From contig NZ_VNJJ01000016.1 of NCBI RefSeq assembly GCF_007786475.1, positions 1 through 64,000 of the forward strand: a stretch of DNA of 64,000 bases, written 5' to 3'. The position numbers and the translations under genes are program-made. The notes beneath the pieces were generated by a model that searched no databases, was not told where the DNA came from, and saw nothing but the letters and a program-made list of their open reading frames with translations. Positions 33,143-42,516 of this stretch are shown in pieces. Position 1 is the first letter of the stretch. Every line of letters starts with the position of its first letter. This DNA comes from Cohnella terricola. Lineage in GTDB: Bacteria; Bacillota; Bacilli; Paenibacillales; Paenibacillaceae.

Positions 33143-34588
33143 TTACCAACGGGCGGTCATCATTTTTTTGCGAGTATAGAATTCGACCCCGTCCGTTCCG
33201 TTCGCGTGAAGGTCGCCGTAGAACGACTTCTTCCAGCCGGAGAACGGGAAGAACGCCATCGGGGCCGGAACGCCCAGATTGATGCCCAGCATGCCCGCAT
33301 CGATCGTCTCGCGGAATTGGCGCACGCTGCTTCCGCTGTCCGTGAACAAGCAAGCTCCGTTGGCGAACTCCGAGCGATTAGCGATCTCGATCGCTTCCTC
33401 CAGTGAATCCGCCCGCATGACGGACAGCACCGGAGCGAAAATCTCGTCCTTCCAGATCTTCATCTCGCAGCTTACGTGGTCGAAGATCGTCGGACCGACG
33501 AAGTAGCCGGTTTGCCCAGCGGCCTCGTCCTTGCGTCCGTCCCGTATGAGAACGCCGCCTTCCTGCTCACCGGACGCGATATAGCCAAGCGTGCGTTCCT
33601 TGTGCGACGAACGGATGATCGGTCCGAGGAAGACGCCTTCACTTTGACCGTTGCCGATCGTGATGGCGTCCGCCGCGGCGGACAGCCGGTTCACGAGCTC
33701 GTCGCCTATGCTTCCGACGGCGACGACGACAGCGCAGGCCATACACCGTTCGCCCGCGGAGCCAAACGCCGCGTTGAGGATTTCCTTGACCGCCAGATCT
33801 AGGTCAGCGTCCGGAAGGACGATGGAATGATTTTTCGCGCCGGCCAGCGCCTGTACTCTCTTTCCGTTCGCAGCGCCCGTCTTGTAGACGTACTCGGCGA
33901 CCGGCTGCGAGCCGACGAAAGAGATCGCCTGAATGCCGGGATGCTCGAGCAGCCCGTTCACGACGTCGTGCGCGCCATGGACAATGTTTAGCACGCCGGC
34001 AGGAAGGCCTGCCTCGTGGATCAGCTCGGCCAGCCGGTTCGCGAGCAGCGGCGTCCGTTCCGATGGCTTGAGTACGAACGCGTTACCGCAGGCGATCGCC
34101 AGCGGGAACATCCAGCAAGGCACCATCATCGGGAAGTTAAACGGCGTAATACCTCCAACGACTCCGATCGGATACCGGTACATGCCGGATTCCAGGTTTG
34201 ACGCGATATCGGGCAATTGCTTGCCCATGAGCAGGTTCGGCGCTCCGGCGGCGAATTCGACGCATTCGATGCCGCGCAGCACTTCCCCGTACGCTTCTCC
34301 GTAGCTTTTGCCGTTCTCTTTCGTAATGAGCCGGGCCAGCTCTTCCCAGTGCTTGACGAGAAGCTGCTGGTACTTGAATAAAATTCTCGCTCGTCGCGGA
34401 ACCGGCGTACGGCTCCAGGTCGCGAAGGCTTGCTTGGCGGCCCGGACCGCCGTATCGACGTCTCCCGCCGGGGACAGCGGCACGCGGGCGACGATCTCTT
34501 CCGTCGCCGGATTGTAAACGTTCTCGTAAGCAGAAGCGGAAGATTCGATCCATTCGCCTCCGATCCAGTTTTTCAGCGTTGCGGTCAC
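33143..34588 (-). CDS. iolA: Methylmalonate-semialdehyde dehydrogenase (CoA-acylating)
   Basis: A 481-residue aldehyde dehydrogenase of the MmsA/IolA type that converts malonate semialdehyde to acetyl-CoA, the last step of inositol catabolism. It has [20 protein letters not shown] (about 140), the glycine loop [12 protein letters not shown] (about 225) and the catalytic cysteine in GSAGERCMA (about 285). The start is GTG at 34588, six bases after GAGGG; the long frame upstream belongs to no protein. It lies between iolC and iolG. Confidence 0.93.
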   Translation of the reverse strand: MTATLKNWIGGEWIESSASAYENVYNPATEEIVARVPLSPAGDVDTAVRAAKQAFATWSRTPVPRRARILFKYQQLLVKHWEELARLITKENGKSYGEAYGEVLRGIECVEFAAGAPNLLMGKQLPDIASNLESGMYRYPIGVVGGITPFNFPMMVPCWMFPLAIACGNAFVLKPSERTPLLANRLAELIHEAGLPAGVLNIVHGAHDVVNGLLEHPGIQAISFVGSQPVAEYVYKTGAANGKRVQALAGAKNHSIVLPDADLDLAVKEILNAAFGSAGERCMACAVVVAVGSIGDELVNRLSAAADAITIGNGQSEGVFLGPIIRSSHKERTLGYIASGEQEGGVLIRDGRKDEAAGQTGYFVGPTIFDHVSCEMKIWKDEIFAPVLSVMRADSLEEAIEIANRSEFANGACLFTDSGSSVRQFRETIDAGMLGINLGVPAPMAFFPFSGWKKSFYGDLHANGTDGVEFYTRKKMMTARW

Positions 34589-34629
34589 ACGGTTCCCTCT
34601 TTTCCGTAAGTTGCTCTTGCTCGCCGTCG

Positions 34630-35640
34630 TTAGTTGGCCGTAATCTCGCCGCGAGCGCACTGTTCGATGTAGTCGTCGACTTGCGAAACCGTCGGCATCG
34701 CGTCGGAGCAGCTGTGACTGGAGATGACGATGCAAGCGGCGGCGCTTCCGTATTCCATGCTCTTGCCGATCGTCCAGCCGCTCATTAGCCCGTGCAGGAA
34801 GCCCGCTGCGTAGGAATCGCCAGCCCCGAACGTTTTGACCACCTTCGCCGGGAACGACCGAGCGCGATGTTCTCCACCGTCCGCGCTGTAAGCGATGGAG
34901 CCCTCCTTGCCGTGCTTGATGATGACAATGTCTGCCGAGTGGCCAAACCATTTCGATGCGGTATAGCGGTCGCTTCGATCCGGATTGTGCTCGAACTTCT
35001 CGGTACAGTCGAATTCTTCTCTCGTGCCGATCAGAATGTCGCTCTTCTCGGCCACCAGGTTGTAGTACGTTGCCGTCTCCTCTTCCGACTTCCACGTGTA
35101 CGGCCGGTAATCGAGATCAAACGCGACGATCGTGCCATGCCTGCGCGCGTAGTCGACGGCCAGAAGCACTGCTTCCCGGGAAGGGCTGGCGGCGAGCGCC
35201 GTGCCGGAGACGAGCAGCACCTTGCTGCTCGCGATCAGCTCTTCGTCCACTTCCGACGGACTGAGCTTCAAGTCGGCGACGTTGTCCCGGTACATTAGAA
35301 TACTGCAGTCTGTCGGGCTCATGATTTCGGTAAAAGCAAGCCCCGTCACAGCCCCGGTCCGATCGTCGACGACGTTGCGGGTGTCGATGCCTTCCTTGTC
35401 CAGATAGCCGCGGATGAACCGCCCCATCTGGTCGTTGGCGATTTTACCGATAAACGCGGTCCGATGCCCTAGCCGACTCATGCCGATCGCGATGTTCGCG
35501 GGGGAACCCCCGACGTATTTCGTAAACGTCATCGTTTGCTCCATCGGCCGGTTGATTTCGTTCGCGTTCAAGTCGATGCACAGCCGACCGATGGCCGTAA
35601 AATCGAAGCTTCTGCCGATGGGAAAAGCAACGCCCGTCAT
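34630..35640 (-). CDS. iolC: 5-dehydro-2-deoxygluconokinase
   Basis: A 336-residue PfkB-family kinase that phosphorylates 2-deoxy-5-keto-D-gluconate. It has the ligand start [19 protein letters not shown], the substrate motif [17 protein letters not shown] (about 45) and the PfkB signature [19 protein letters not shown] (about 285) with the catalytic Asp. It overlaps the iolE stop by four bases (ATGA). The next enzyme of the pathway, the aldolase IolJ, is not encoded in the window. Confidence 0.93.
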   Translation of the reverse strand: MTGVAFPIGRSFDFTAIGRLCIDLNANEINRPMEQTMTFTKYVGGSPANIAIGMSRLGHRTAFIGKIANDQMGRFIRGYLDKEGIDTRNVVDDRTGAVTGLAFTEIMSPTDCSILMYRDNVADLKLSPSEVDEELIASSKVLLVSGTALAASPSREAVLLAVDYARRHGTIVAFDLDYRPYTWKSEEETATYYNLVAEKSDILIGTREEFDCTEKFEHNPDRSDRYTASKWFGHSADIVIIKHGKEGSIAYSADGGEHRARSFPAKVVKTFGAGDSYAAGFLHGLMSGWTIGKSMEYGSAAACIVISSHSCSDAMPTVSQVDDYIEQCARGEITAN

Positions 35641-36554
35641 GCTCTCTCGCCTTCTTTCGCTTCGAGAATGGAGACTAGGTAGCTTAGCGCCTTGGCCGCG
35701 TAAGCGCGGGCCGGGTGCTCCGCCGGATCCTGCTCGCCTTCGAGTAGCGCCCAGCCGCCGTAATTCCGTTCGATCAATTCGTTCACGATCGGGCGGAAAT
35801 CGATGTGGCCGTCTCCCGGTACGGTGAATACGCCGTTGCGGATGCAGGTGACGAAGTCCCATCCGGCTTCGCGCGCCTGCGTCAGCCTGGCGAGGCGAAC
35901 GTCCTTCAGATGAACGTACGCGATACGGTCGTAGTGCTTCTTGAGCAGCTCCAGCGGATCCGAGCCTCCATACAACGCATGACCGGTATCGTACAGTAGG
36001 AAAACCGCTTCCGGATCCGTTAGCGCCATCAGCTTGTCGATCTCCTCCGGGCTCTCGACGACCGTGCCGCCGTGATGGTGGTACGTCAGCTTCATGCCGA
36101 GGCCGCGGGCAATCCGGCCCGCCGCGTTCAGGCCTTCCGCCAGGGAAGCCCAGCCCGCGTCGTCCAGCCGGAGCACTTCGCGTTCGTTAGGCGTGCGGCG
36201 CGGATCGAAATGCAGCGAACCGCCGACCTCGCACGTACTGATCACGTTGCTGCCCAAGTCCTTCAGAAATTCGGCGTGCTTCCGGAACGCCTCCAATTCC
36301 CGCTCCCGGTAAGCCGGATCGGAAAACAGCACCGATTTCCATTGCGAGACCAATTGGATGTTCCGTTTGGCCAGCTCTCTTTTCAACGTCGCAACTTCGG
36401 TCGGGAACTTGCGCCCCATCTCCGTCCCGGTCAAGCCGAGCGCCTGTATGTCGTCCATAATTTCTTCGTATGTCGTGTCGTCTCCATGCTCCTTGACGTC
36501 TTCCCCGACCCAGTTGATCGGATGCACGCCCAGGCGAAAAGGAAATCGAACCAT
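35637..36554 (-). CDS. iolE: Inosose dehydratase
   Basis: A 305-residue TIM-barrel enzyme (xylose-isomerase-like AP2 fold) that dehydrates scyllo-inosose. The family start LGVHPINWVGEDVKEHGDDTT... is plain, and metal-site residues are visible in MKLTYHHHGGTVVE (about 155), YDTGHALYGG (about 190) and YVHLKDVRL. GAGGGGG lies before the ATG. It is coupled to iolC. Confidence 0.93.
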   Translation of the reverse strand: MVRFPFRLGVHPINWVGEDVKEHGDDTTYEEIMDDIQALGLTGTEMGRKFPTEVATLKRELAKRNIQLVSQWKSVLFSDPAYRERELEAFRKHAEFLKDLGSNVISTCEVGGSLHFDPRRTPNEREVLRLDDAGWASLAEGLNAAGRIARGLGMKLTYHHHGGTVVESPEEIDKLMALTDPEAVFLLYDTGHALYGGSDPLELLKKHYDRIAYVHLKDVRLARLTQAREAGWDFVTCIRNGVFTVPGDGHIDFRPIVNELIERNYGGWALLEGEQDPAEHPARAYAAKALSYLVSILEAKEGERA

Positions 36555-36569
36555 CCGCGTTTCCCCCTC

Positions 36570-38435
36570 TTAATAGGCTCTTGCTTGCGATTTGCGGGTT
36601 TCCATCTTCCGGTGCGCCTCGACGACCTTCGGGCTCTCGGACACTTCGGGAACGCCGACATTCCACCAGGATTCGTAGCCGTCCGTGTTCGTGCCCGCCA
36701 GCACGGATATTTCGATCAGCGTCGTTCTCGTCTCCGCCTTCGCTTGCTCCAGGGCGTTCCGCAACTCCTCCGCCGTGCTCGCCTTGTAGGCGGCCGCTCC
36801 GAGGCTGCGGGCGTGGCCCGCAAAATCGATCAGCATCGTCTCGCCAGAGTAGCGTCCCGTCGAATGCTCGCGGTATCGGAACTCGTTGCCGAAGCCGTCG
36901 CTGCCGTGGCCCCGCTGCAGGTTATGGATGCATTGGAAGCCGTGGTTATCGAACAGCAGCACGGTGAATTTCCGACCTTCCTGCAAGCTCGTGACGAGCT
37001 CGGAATGCAGCATCAGGTAGCTGCCGTCCCCGACGAACGCGTACACTTCGCGATCCGGCTCGGCCAGCGCAACGCCGAACGCTCCGCTGACCTCGTAGCC
37101 CATGCAGGAGAAGCCGTATTCCATGTGGTAGCCGCGGGAATTGCCGGTCCGCCAGACGCGTTGAAGGTCTCCGGGCAAGCTGCCCGCGGCGCAGACGATG
37201 ACCGAGCTCTCGTCGATCGTCTCGTTGATGACGCCGAGCGCTCTCGTTTGGGCAAATCCGTCGCTCCGTTCGACCGCGTATAACCGGTCGACCTCGCCGT
37301 TCCATTCTCGGCGTTGCGCCGCGATCTCCCCGTCACCGTAAGAAGCAGCGTAGCCTGCTTCCGTGAGAGCCTCGCCGAGCAGCCGAATCGACTCCAAGGC
37401 GTCTCCCGCCAAAACCGTTCCGTCAAGCTTCACGGCATCCATCCGATTGACGTTCAAGTTCAGGAATCGTGCTTCCGGATGAACGAAAGCGGATTTCGAC
37501 GCTGTCGTGAAGTCGGAATACCGCGTCCCGATGCCGATGATCAAATCCGCCTCGCGTGCCAGCCGGTTCGCGGTCCGGGAGCCGGTCACCCCGATGCCTC
37601 CGACGTACAGCGGATGGTTCCATGGGAGCGAGCCTTTGCCCGCTTGCGTCTCCGCGACCGGAATGCCGAACTTCTCGGCGAACGCCGCCAGCTCTTCCCC
37701 GGCGCCTGAGTATTGCACTCCGCCACCGGCGACGATAAGCGGCCGTTTCGCGCCGGTCGCGAGCCGGGTCGCCTGGCGGAGAGCCTCCGCCGTCGGAGCT
37801 TGACGGTCGACGCAGTGGACGCGCTTCTCGAAGAAGGAAGCCGGATAGTCGTAAGCTTCGGCCTGAACGTCCTGCGGAAGAGCGAGCGTCACCGCACCTG
37901 TCTCTGACGGGTCTGTGAGTACCCGCATCGCGTTCAGCGTCGCGGTCATCAGTTGCTCGGGACGGACGATCCTGTCCCAATATTTGCTCACGGGCTTGAA
38001 GCAGTCGGTCGCCGAGATCGTGTAGTCGTGGCTAGCTTCGAGCTGCTGGAGCACCGGGTCGGGTTGCCGGGAAGCGAAGTTGTCGCCGGGCAGAAGCAGC
38101 AGCGGAATCCGGTTTACTGTCGCCGTCCCGGCGGCCGTCACCATGTTTAGAGCGCCAGGGCCGATCGAGGACGTACAGGCGTAGATTTTCCTGCGCAGCG
38201 ATTGTTTGGCGTAAGCGGTCGCCGCGTGCGCCATTCCTTGCTCGCTCTTGCCTTGCACGTAGACGAGGCTCCCAGGGCTGCGCTCGAGCGCCTCGCCAAT
38301 GCCAGTCACGTTGCCATGGCCGAAAATGCCCATGACCCCGGTGACGAATTTCGTTTCGATACCGTCGACGGAAACGTATTGCCGATCGAGGAACCGCAGC
38401 AGGGCTTGCGCCATCGTCAAGCGAATCGTCGTCAT
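36570..38435 (-). CDS. iolD: 3D-trihydroxycyclohexane-1,2-dione acylhydrolase (ThDP)
   Basis: A 621-residue thiamine-diphosphate enzyme that opens the inositol ring to 5-deoxy-glucuronate. It begins RLTMAQALLRFLDRQYVSVDG, with GIFGHGNVTGIGEAL near 35. The ThDP motif is VGDGSYLMLHSELVTS followed by FDNHGF (about 465-495), and GIGTRYSDFTTASKS lies near 300. It is the first gene of the operon, and GGAGATAACCT precedes the start. The AAGCGCTT dyads lie 25-95 bases upstream. Confidence 0.94.
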   Translation of the reverse strand: MTTIRLTMAQALLRFLDRQYVSVDGIETKFVTGVMGIFGHGNVTGIGEALERSPGSLVYVQGKSEQGMAHAATAYAKQSLRRKIYACTSSIGPGALNMVTAAGTATVNRIPLLLLPGDNFASRQPDPVLQQLEASHDYTISATDCFKPVSKYWDRIVRPEQLMTATLNAMRVLTDPSETGAVTLALPQDVQAEAYDYPASFFEKRVHCVDRQAPTAEALRQATRLATGAKRPLIVAGGGVQYSGAGEELAAFAEKFGIPVAETQAGKGSLPWNHPLYVGGIGVTGSRTANRLAREADLIIGIGTRYSDFTTASKSAFVHPEARFLNLNVNRMDAVKLDGTVLAGDALESIRLLGEALTEAGYAASYGDGEIAAQRREWNGEVDRLYAVERSDGFAQTRALGVINETIDESSVIVCAAGSLPGDLQRVWRTGNSRGYHMEYGFSCMGYEVSGAFGVALAEPDREVYAFVGDGSYLMLHSELVTSLQEGRKFTVLLFDNHGFQCIHNLQRGHGSDGFGNEFRYREHSTGRYSGETMLIDFAGHARSLGAAAYKASTAEELRNALEQAKAETRTTLIEISVLAGTNTDGYESWWNVGVPEVSESPKVVEAHRKMETRKSQARAY

Positions 38436-38460
38436 TAGGTTATCTCCGATCTAAAATTGT

Positions 38461-38470
38461 TAAGCGCTTA
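38461..38470. promoter_or_regulatory. Candidate operator 1, iolD upstream region
   Basis: TAAGCGCTTA is a perfect palindrome 26 bases before the iolD start. It shares the AAGCGCTT core with a second site 58 bp away. It matches only about 11 of 14 cre positions, so a dedicated LacI-type repressor (the one ending this operon) is as likely as CcpA. Confidence 0.5.
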
Positions 38471-38517
38471 TAATGATTGCGCTTTTATAATTAGTTAATG
38501 CCATGTATAATAATAGG

Positions 38518-38529
38518 TAAAGCGCTTAA
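38518..38529. promoter_or_regulatory. Candidate operator 2, between iolD and the divergent gene
   Basis: TAAAGCGCTTAA carries the AAGCGCTT core. It lies seven bases after a TATAAT on the plus strand (38506-38511), so a bound repressor would block the divergent gene as well as iolD. Confidence 0.45.
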
Positions 38530-38588
38530 TCAAATCATACATCGAAGCGCAGCCAAAATCAATCTACTTTTTTAGGAGGCCGTCCAAA

Positions 38589-39260
38589 ATGACTTTATCC
38601 GCCGATTTCCCGCACCGAGAAACCGTTCTGCGACTCGCTCCGATTCTGTGCGTCGACCGGAACGAGCCTTTCGATCCGATCCGGATCGGGGTGACCGTAT
38701 TCGAACAGACGGCTCTTTCTCCTTCATTCGACCGTACAGTCGTCGTTGATCCGGAGCATACGGCACTCGTCGTCGAGTACGCCGTCTACTGGGACTATGA
38801 TATCCAGCACTTATACGACCTGGAGCACGTCTGGATTTACGTCGGCCATGACGGACGGATTCGCAGCTGCGAAGTCAGCTTCCACGGCCGCTACATGGTC
38901 GGGCTGATGCGCGACCACAGCAACATGACGGAGGATGGCCGGACGAAGGTGTACGTTCAGCCCGGCAAACACGCGATGGCTGCGATGGAGGAGCTGTTCC
39001 GCCTGCTTCCGAACGTGGAATCCTGCTGCCTGGAGGAAGCCGGAAAGGACGGCCTGCTCGAGCCCGAAATGTTCCGCGGAACCTTCAAAACAGGACCGGC
39101 AGACGACGCGCTATCGGAGCGGATCTTGCGCACGTTTGCCTTCCAGCCTTCATTCGAGTACGTACCGGCCGAGCTGTCGGACGACATATTCGTCTCTTGG
39201 AAGGAGCTACGTGGGGAGATCCCGGTACGCATGAATGCTTTGCTAGCCTCGTACGCTTGA
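38589..39260 (+). CDS. Uncharacterised protein divergent from iolD
   Basis: A 223-residue soluble protein I do not recognise. AGGAGG precedes the ATG by nine bases, and base usage is like that of its neighbours, so it is a real gene. There is no signal or membrane segment. A notable block is YAVYWDYDIQHLYDLEHVWI followed by YVGHDGRIRSCEVSFHGRY (residues 60-105), rich in Asp, His and Tyr, which could be a metal or carbohydrate site. It shares a promoter region and candidate operators with the inositol operon, so an accessory role in inositol or polyol use is plausible. That is inference. Confidence 0.8.
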   Translation: MTLSADFPHRETVLRLAPILCVDRNEPFDPIRIGVTVFEQTALSPSFDRTVVVDPEHTALVVEYAVYWDYDIQHLYDLEHVWIYVGHDGRIRSCEVSFHGRYMVGLMRDHSNMTEDGRTKVYVQPGKHAMAAMEELFRLLPNVESCCLEEAGKDGLLEPEMFRGTFKTGPADDALSERILRTFAFQPSFEYVPAELSDDIFVSWKELRGEIPVRMNALLASYA

Positions 39261-39372
39261 TCGCTCATTTGTACGCCGAAGTCGGTCCATCCGAATGTCT
39301 CTGCGCCAAGCTGCCTCTATCGGAAATGAATGGCGACGGCACCGGGGCGCGTTGTCACGATATTGTCCCTCT

Positions 39373-39410
39373 AAGAAAAACCGTCAGGGATAAGTTCGTT
39401 CCCTGACGGT
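39373..39410 (-). terminator. Terminator ending repeat copy B
   Basis: The same perfect 11-bp stem (ACCGTCAGGGA with TCCCTGACGGT) and TTTTTCTT tail as in copy A; only one loop base differs. Confidence 0.9.
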
Positions 39411-39433
39411 CCTTTTGAGTATGTTCGCTCCTT

Positions 39434-39502
39434 TTAGCGATGTTTTTCATCGTACTTGCTACCCATCAGCGCCCCACAAGGCGGAAGAACGGTGTTTTAC
39501 AT
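39434..39502 (-). pseudogene. Broken 22-codon unit, distal unit of copy B
   Basis: The frame is preserved in length, but codon 2 is TAA instead of AAA. Codons 4 and 5 have also changed (ATC to ACC, GTA to GTT). The changes break both the reading frame and the inner stem of the hairpin. The remaining codons match the intact unit. Confidence 0.55.
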
Positions 39503-39547
39503 CACTATTCACCCCGGAGACGAACAAAAAGAGGCGGCTCGATCCTC

Positions 39548-39616
39548 TTAGCGATGTTTTTCATCGTACTTGCTACCCATCAGCGCCCCACAAGGCGGAA
39601 GTACGATGTTTTTCAT
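39548..39616 (-). CDS. Putative 22-residue peptide, proximal unit of copy B
   Basis: A 22-codon frame starting MKNIVLPPCG and ending KYDEKHR, identical in protein sequence to 9679-9747 despite three synonymous base changes. GGGGTAATTAGTG precedes the ATG. In the RNA the outer stem (UUAGUGAUG with CAUCGCUAA) contains one G-U pair on the minus strand, which would be a C-A mismatch on the plus strand. This agrees with transcription from the minus strand. Function unknown. Confidence 0.55.
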   Translation of the reverse strand: MKNIVLPPCGALMGSKYDEKHR

Positions 39617-39700
39617 CACTAATTACCCCAGGAACCCAGAAAAAACGAAAAAGATGAAGACCTGCTTCACCTCCGGAAACTTATAAATATTATACTGTCA

Positions 39701-39729
39701 AAGAATCAGGCGCTTCGCAAAGAAGCGCC
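39701..39729 (-). terminator. Terminator of the Lpl-type importer operon
   Basis: On the minus strand GGCGCTTC, five bases, GAAGCGCC, then TGATTCTTTG. It follows the binding-protein stop by about 30 bases; the T-run is broken. Confidence 0.6.
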
Positions 39730-39761
39730 CGACTCGTTTATTCTATCCTCGGCTCCTTGAC

Positions 39762-41438
39762 TTAGGAAGAAGCTTTCATCGTGTTGTCATATGCCGTTTG
39801 AAGAATTTCAATATAGCGGTCCAGCTTCAGGTTTTGCAGCCCTTTGACGTAGGCGTCCCAGTCTCTGTCCAGATCCTTATTCCCTGTTACGAATTGAAGC
39901 GCGTTCTGCTCGATGTAATTGCGGATGTTCGTCTGCAGCATGCTCGACTCGTCAACAGTCGCCGGATCGACCCAAAGAGCCCAGATCGGGAACAGTTCTT
40001 TAGGCTCGTGCCCTTGATAGAGCAGAGTCGCTTGGTACAACCGACGCTCATAGTTCGCCTGATCGTAGATATCCGTGCCTTGCACCCAGCTATCGCGATA
40101 TTCTTTCGGCATGTAGAAGTGTCCCATGCCGCTCCAGCCGGCGTTGTGCGGCGTCTCGCCCGTCTTGGTTGGAATCGGCTTCACCACTGGCGTCACTCCT
40201 TCTCCCAAAGCTATGTCGCCCGGTGCCGGATCTTCCCAGTCGATGCCTTTCATACCGCTGCCGCCGTTCGTTTGGCCTTCCGGCGTGTACATATAGTTGG
40301 CAAGCTTTATGAGAGCCACCTTTGCCTCTTCGCTTGCTTTGTTCGTGATGACGAACTTCGCGCCAGGGGATGCCCCGCCATTGTCGTGAGTGGCCATGGA
40401 ACCGCCCGGACCCGTAAGCGGAGGAACCGGATTGTAATCCGGGGAGCGAGGACCGTCCAAGTTCACGAAGATAGCCGGATGCATGCCCGCAGCTGCGCCT
40501 AGAATTTCAGCGTCCGCGTTCTCCCCGATTTTTTTGAACGCTTCCGAGTTTTGCGTGAATGCGCCCGGATCGATCAGCCCTTCGTCGTAAAGCGATTTGA
40601 CATAAGCCAAGCCCGCTTTCCATTCCGGCTTGATCGCGGCGGATTCCACCTTGCCGTTCGTGAAATTCAAATAGTTGCGATCGTCGTTATAGACGAACGG
40701 ATTCATCAGGAACGGCAGGACTCGAACGCCGAAATCCTCCGTGGAGCCGCTCAACGCCACCTCGTCCGGTTTGCCGTTGCCGTTCGGGTCCTGAGTCTTG
40801 AATGCCTTCAGCACGTTCTTGAATTCTTCCGGCGTCGTCGGCATTTGCAGGTTCAGCTTTTCAAGCCATTTTGTATTGATCCACATCTTGTTCGGATAAG
40901 AACAGTGGAAGCATTGCGTATAAGCACCCAGACCGTAAATATTGCCGTCGGGAGCCGTATTCAACGTTCGCAGATCGATGTTGCTTTCCATTGCCGCCTT
41001 GATGTTCGGCGCGTATTGGTCGATCAGATCGTTCAGCGGCACGATGACGCCTTGTTTACCGAATTTCAGCAGATCGGCTTGCGAGAATTGATCATAGTAG
41101 TGCGTCAAAATATAAGCATCCGGATAATCCCCGCTGGCAAGGGAGATTTGGCGCTTTTCTTTGGCGCCGTCGGACGGAATTGTCTCGAACTTGAATTTGA
41201 TATTGAACATTTCTTCGGCGAATTTCGTGAACTTGTTGGTCGCCAGGTCGATGCCTTGCTCCTGGACGGCAAAAACGCTAATCTCCACAGGTTTGGACGG
41301 ATTTTCCGACGGAGCCGAAGCGCCTTGAGAAGGCGAACTGTTGGTTCCGGAATTGCCTTTGTTGCCCCCCGAACAGGCTGCGAGCAAGAGGCTAAACACG
41401 AGTAAGACCGATAACAGACTCCATGCCGTTTTTTTCAT
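39762..41438 (-). CDS. Extracellular sugar-binding lipoprotein (LipO/YtcQ type)
   Basis: A 558-residue family 1 solute-binding lipoprotein. The signal MKKTAWSLLSVLLVFSLLLAAC places the lipidated cysteine at residue 22, followed by a Gly/Asn/Ser linker. IYGLGAYTQCFHCSYPNKMWINTKWLEKLNLQ-type sequence (MWINTKWLEKLNLQMPTTPE near 175) and TQDPNGNGKPDEVALSG (a calcium-like loop near 205) are typical of the YtcQ/LipO group paired with YteP/YtcP permeases. It is the last gene of a three-gene importer; the ATPase must be shared. It probably feeds glycans to the enzymes encoded at 46-56 kb. Confidence 0.9.
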   Translation of the reverse strand: MKKTAWSLLSVLLVFSLLLAACSGGNKGNSGTNSSPSQGASAPSENPSKPVEISVFAVQEQGIDLATNKFTKFAEEMFNIKFKFETIPSDGAKEKRQISLASGDYPDAYILTHYYDQFSQADLLKFGKQGVIVPLNDLIDQYAPNIKAAMESNIDLRTLNTAPDGNIYGLGAYTQCFHCSYPNKMWINTKWLEKLNLQMPTTPEEFKNVLKAFKTQDPNGNGKPDEVALSGSTEDFGVRVLPFLMNPFVYNDDRNYLNFTNGKVESAAIKPEWKAGLAYVKSLYDEGLIDPGAFTQNSEAFKKIGENADAEILGAAAGMHPAIFVNLDGPRSPDYNPVPPLTGPGGSMATHDNGGASPGAKFVITNKASEEAKVALIKLANYMYTPEGQTNGGSGMKGIDWEDPAPGDIALGEGVTPVVKPIPTKTGETPHNAGWSGMGHFYMPKEYRDSWVQGTDIYDQANYERRLYQATLLYQGHEPKELFPIWALWVDPATVDESSMLQTNIRNYIEQNALQFVTGNKDLDRDWDAYVKGLQNLKLDRYIEILQTAYDNTMKASS

Positions 41439-41553
41439 TTCGATCGTTGCTCCCCTTTGCATGTTGGAATTTAGTATACCAAATCGGTGTTTCGAAGACT
41501 TCCGAATTTACATCCGACTCACCACCTTAACGAAGTGTACAGCGGACGGGGAA

Positions 41554-42462
41554 TCAGCCCTTGACCGAGCCGACGAGCATCCCTTGCACGAAAAACCTTT
41601 GCACGAATGGATAAATGACGAGCACCGGAAGCGTCGCAACCACGATCAGCGAATACTTGAGCAGCTCCGCCATCTGCGCTCTCTGCACCTGAATACTCGG
41701 GTCCATGACGCCGGCGCTGTTGTTCTGGATAATGATGCTTCGAAGGACGAGTTGAAGCGGATACAGCTTATCGGATTTCAAGTAGATCAGGGCGTCGAAA
41801 TAGGCGTTCCACTGTCCGACCGCGTACATGAGTACGAGCACCGCGATGATCGGCTTGGAGAGCGGGATGACGACGCTGGCCAGAAAACGCCAGTCGCTGC
41901 ACCCGTCAATCTCGCTCGCTTCAATCAACTCCCCCGGAATCGTCGACTGGAAGAAAGACCGCGCGATGATGACCTGCCATACCCATACCGCGTTCGGAAT
42001 AAGCAGAGCTAGGCGGGAGTCAATCAGTCCGAGTTCCTTGACGACCATATAGGTCGGAATCAATCCCCCGTTGAACAACATCGTGAACGTGACGAGCATA
42101 AGGATCGCGCTCCGTCCGAAGAACGATTTTCGGGACAGCGGATAGGCCAGCATGATGGTTAGGATCACGCTGACGATCGTGCCTGCCGTCATATAGAACA
42201 AAGAGTTGCCGTATCCGGTCATGATCTGAGGCGTTCGAAAGATCGTCTCGAAACCTTTGAACGAAATATCCACCGGCCACAGCCACACTTGTCCCGAAGT
42301 GACGGCGGTAGGGCTGCTAATGGAACTGCTGAGAATGTAGATGAGCGGATAAAGAACGACGATCAACACGACGGTCAAAATCGCATAGATTGCGATCATA
42401 AACGTCCGGTCGCCGGCCGATTCCCGGATTTTGCGCCGTGGCGCCGCTGCGGATATAGCCAT
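41554..42462 (-). CDS. Sugar ABC transporter permease (LplC/YtcP type)
   Basis: A 302-residue permease with six helices. FNGGLIPTYMVVKELGLIDSR (near 115) and GELIEASEIDGCSDWRFLASVVIPLSKP (about 185-212, the EAA loop) are hallmarks of the LplC/YtcP branch. GGAGAGAG precedes the ATG at 42462. It works with the LplB-type permease encoded 54 bases upstream. Confidence 0.92.
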   Translation of the reverse strand: MAISAAAPRRKIRESAGDRTFMIAIYAILTVVLIVVLYPLIYILSSSISSPTAVTSGQVWLWPVDISFKGFETIFRTPQIMTGYGNSLFYMTAGTIVSVILTIMLAYPLSRKSFFGRSAILMLVTFTMLFNGGLIPTYMVVKELGLIDSRLALLIPNAVWVWQVIIARSFFQSTIPGELIEASEIDGCSDWRFLASVVIPLSKPIIAVLVLMYAVGQWNAYFDALIYLKSDKLYPLQLVLRSIIIQNNSAGVMDPSIQVQRAQMAELLKYSLIVVATLPVLVIYPFVQRFFVQGMLVGSVKG

Positions 42463-42516
42463 GTGAACTCTCTCCTTACTTGAACTTGGATTGCGACGAA
42501 ATGCCCGCTGCACCTA

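Larger units (their letters stand above)
39373..39701 (-). repeat. Microprotein/hairpin repeat element, copy B
   Basis: The second copy of the element at 9503-9828, with the same order on the minus strand: leader (TATAAGTTTCC, GGTCTTCATC, TTTTCGTTTTTT), two 69-bp units, spacer and terminator. Here too it starts just past the terminator of the preceding minus-strand gene. In this copy the distal unit has a stop at codon 2 and two mismatches in its inner stem, while the proximal unit is intact. Confidence 0.85.

Noticed and set aside
39415-39657. 80-codon plus-strand ORF over repeat copy B
   Set aside because: It is the antisense of the peptide units; codon patterns and the terminator support the minus strand.
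39689-39701. Sigma-A promoter TTGACA/TATAAT at the head of repeat copy B
   Set aside because: The two hexamers are separated by a single base and cannot form one promoter; the conserved stretch may be a promoter of another kind, but I cannot define it.
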